DNA from: an uncultured Porphyromonadaceae bacterium
GTDB lineage: Bacteria; Bacteroidota; Bacteroidia; Bacteroidales; Muribaculaceae
Assembly: GCA_947178655.1 (NCBI GenBank)
Contig: CAMWZB010000042.1
Coordinates: 1 to 8,078, forward strand
DNA: 8,078 nt
Direction: 5' to 3'
Made by a program: the position numbers and the translations under genes. Position 1 is the stretch's first letter. Each line of letters begins with the position of its first letter. Below, in pieces: positions 6,864 to 8,078 of the stretch. The notes under the pieces were generated by a model. It made no database searches and had not been told where the DNA came from. It saw only the letters and a program-made list of their open reading frames with translations.

Positions 6864-8008
6864 AGCTACTGCAGGTCAATACCGTCGCCATAGGCGGCTC
6901 TATCCCGTCATATATGGCCGCCATCCACCGGGAGGCTCTCCGCAGGGGATGGACGTCGGTAATGGCCAAAGGACGCCGCGGCGACCCCGACGGCGTAGAC
7001 TGCATCCGGATCGGTACGGCCCTCGATACAGCTGTGCACGGCATGGCGACTCGCATCTTCGACCGCCACGGACTGCACGGCCGACGCGCCACTGCGCGCT
7101 TCATCGACAGGGTAGAGGAGTATGATCCCGACATCATCCATCTGCATAACATACACGGCTACTATCTGCACTATCCGACACTGTTCCGGTGGTTGCGCGA
7201 TAGCGGCCGTCCTGTCGTATGGTCGATGCACGACTGCTGGGCTTTCACTGGACACTGCGCCTACTACAGAGACGCAGGTGTGAACTGCCTCAAGTGGCGT
7301 ACGCACTGCTCCGGATGTCCGTTGACATCAGCCTATCCGCAGGCGATGTCCGACCGCAGCCGCCGTAATTTCGACGACAAGGTCAGCGCCTTCACCTCGG
7401 TTCCGCAACTGCGCATCCTGCCTGTCAGCCACTGGCTCGACGGCGAACTGGCGCAGTCGGCGCTGGCATCAGTGCCGCGCACAGTGGTGAGTCTTGATGT
7501 CGATATCGACACATTCTCGCCCTGCGCGCCCAAGTCCACGGCCCGTGTCCTGGGTGCGACGAATGTCTGGACTCCCCTTAAGGGCCTTGATTTTTTCTAC
7601 CGTCTGCGAGAGCAGCTCGACTCTTCGGTCGAAATCCGTCTTGTCGGTACGTTGAAAGGACGCGTTCCTGACGGCATCGTCTATGCGGGCCGCGTAGACG
7701 GACGCCGTGCCCTGGCCCGGGAATACTCCGCTGCCACGATACTGGTCAATCCGACTCATGCCGATACTTTTCCGCAGAACAACCGTGAGGCTCTTGCCTG
7801 CGGAACGCCCGTGGTCAGCCGCGACATATGCGGCGCTGTCGAGGGGCTGTGTGTGCCGGGCAGCCCGGTGTTCGCCGCCGGTAGCGACGACGAACTGCTC
7901 GCACTCGTGCGCGCCTGTCAGAGTATTCCGGTCAGTCAGCAATGCAAGACGCCTCCGCGTCGGCCCGGCGTGTCGCCGAAAGCCTGTACGGAGGCGCCCC
8001 GAATATGA
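6860..8008 (+). CDS. GT4-like glycosyltransferase with a frameshifted C-terminus
   Basis: A cytosolic GT-B-fold glycosyltransferase of the GT4 type, like those in capsule, O-antigen and exopolysaccharide loci; it would transfer a sugar from a nucleotide donor to a lipid-linked or protein acceptor. The N-terminus LLQVNTVAIGGS resembles the first Rossmann strand and glycine loop. DIIHLHNIHGYY (91-102) and HDCWAFTGHCAYY (124-136) are family hallmarks, with further cysteines at 143, 150 and 153. The C-terminal donor domain shows a Lys in PLKGLD (241) and DTFPQNNREALACGTPVV (302-319), where the usual E-x7-E is D302-x7-E310; another Glu follows at 328. ATG 6860 overlaps the lipoprotein stop. From about residue 350 the frame reads implausibly (Pro/Arg/Cys-rich, ending CTEAPRI), while the expected C-terminal helices continue in another frame to a stop at 8052. 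A one-base deletion or equivalent explains this. Donor and acceptor cannot be named. Confidence 0.88.
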   Translation: MKLLQVNTVAIGGSIPSYMAAIHREALRRGWTSVMAKGRRGDPDGVDCIRIGTALDTAVHGMATRIFDRHGLHGRRATARFIDRVEEYDPDIIHLHNIHGYYLHYPTLFRWLRDSGRPVVWSMHDCWAFTGHCAYYRDAGVNCLKWRTHCSGCPLTSAYPQAMSDRSRRNFDDKVSAFTSVPQLRILPVSHWLDGELAQSALASVPRTVVSLDVDIDTFSPCAPKSTARVLGATNVWTPLKGLDFFYRLREQLDSSVEIRLVGTLKGRVPDGIVYAGRVDGRRALAREYSAATILVNPTHADTFPQNNREALACGTPVVSRDICGAVEGLCVPGSPVFAAGSDDELLALVRACQSIPVSQQCKTPPRRPGVSPKACTEAPRI

Positions 8009-8052
8009 TGCGTCTGTTCGACGTCTATCGCCGTGCCGCGATGGAGCGGTAG
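7942..8052 (+). other. Displaced C-terminal tail of the glycosyltransferase, in another frame
   Basis: Reading from 7942 to the TAG at 8050-8052 gives ARRVAESLYGGAPNMMRLF, then DVYRRAAMER and a stop. This looks like the closing helices of a GT4 enzyme, and its codons (GCC, GTC, CTG, TAC, GGC, GAC) match the rest of the gene. The frame of the upstream enzyme instead ends at 8008. The shift between the two frames is -1 (or +2) and must lie roughly at 7905-7945, which includes a short GTCAGTCA tandem. Joined, the protein would be about 397 residues. It could be a real mutation, a sequencing or assembly error near a contig end, or, less likely, programmed frameshifting. Confidence 0.75.
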
Positions 8053-8078
8053 AGAATGGGCACGATGTAGATATTAAG

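Noticed and set aside
7931..7938. Phase-variable simple sequence repeat (GTCA)
   Set aside because: Only two units are present, too few to claim slipped-strand phase variation; kept only as a possible site of the observed frameshift.
8025..8078. Possible 3' end of a convergent minus-strand gene (LNIYIVPILYRSIAARR then stop)
   Set aside because: The hydrophobic tail is suggestive, but a 17-codon open stretch at a window edge is likely by chance, and it would overlap the glycosyltransferase tail.

Overview
The window looks like chromosomal DNA of a G+C-rich gut-type member of the Bacteroidales, possibly Muribaculaceae. The evidence is two intergenic matches to the Bacteroidetes -7 promoter element (TAnnTTTG), poor Shine-Dalgarno signals, a lipoprotein with an acidic Cys-Ile-Glu-Asp N-terminus, and outer-membrane protein types typical of this phylum. 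The family assignment is inference only; there is no rRNA or marker gene to test it.

Layout: a CobW/COG0523 metal-chaperone GTPase runs leftward off the left edge (1-760, C-terminus missing). A 121-bp divergent, A+T-rich intergenic region (761-881) carries a -7 element for each direction. Four genes then run rightward: a 949-residue exported tetratricopeptide-repeat (TPR) protein (882-3731), a 552-residue outer-membrane beta-barrel protein (3728-5386), a 476-residue lipoprotein with a right-handed parallel beta-helix (5433-6863), and a GT4-like glycosyltransferase (6860-8008 as it reads, with its family-like C-terminus displaced into another frame that ends at 8052). The first and last gene pairs share ATGA stop/start overlaps, and the middle gap is 46 bp with no recognisable promoter. 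One transcript from the promoter at 857-864 is therefore likely.

The TPR and barrel genes look like a functional pair: a periplasmic repeat scaffold and an outer-membrane barrel made in coupled fashion. The beta-helix lipoprotein is probably displayed on the outer membrane, and the glycosyltransferase is cytosolic. Together they suggest an envelope or surface-assembly locus, perhaps with glycosylation of a surface component; that joint role is inference from gene order. No CRISPR array, tRNA, rRNA, insertion sequence or prophage gene was seen. The most concrete anomaly is the frameshift at the end of the glycosyltransferase. The most interesting biological lead is the uncharacterised four-gene envelope operon.
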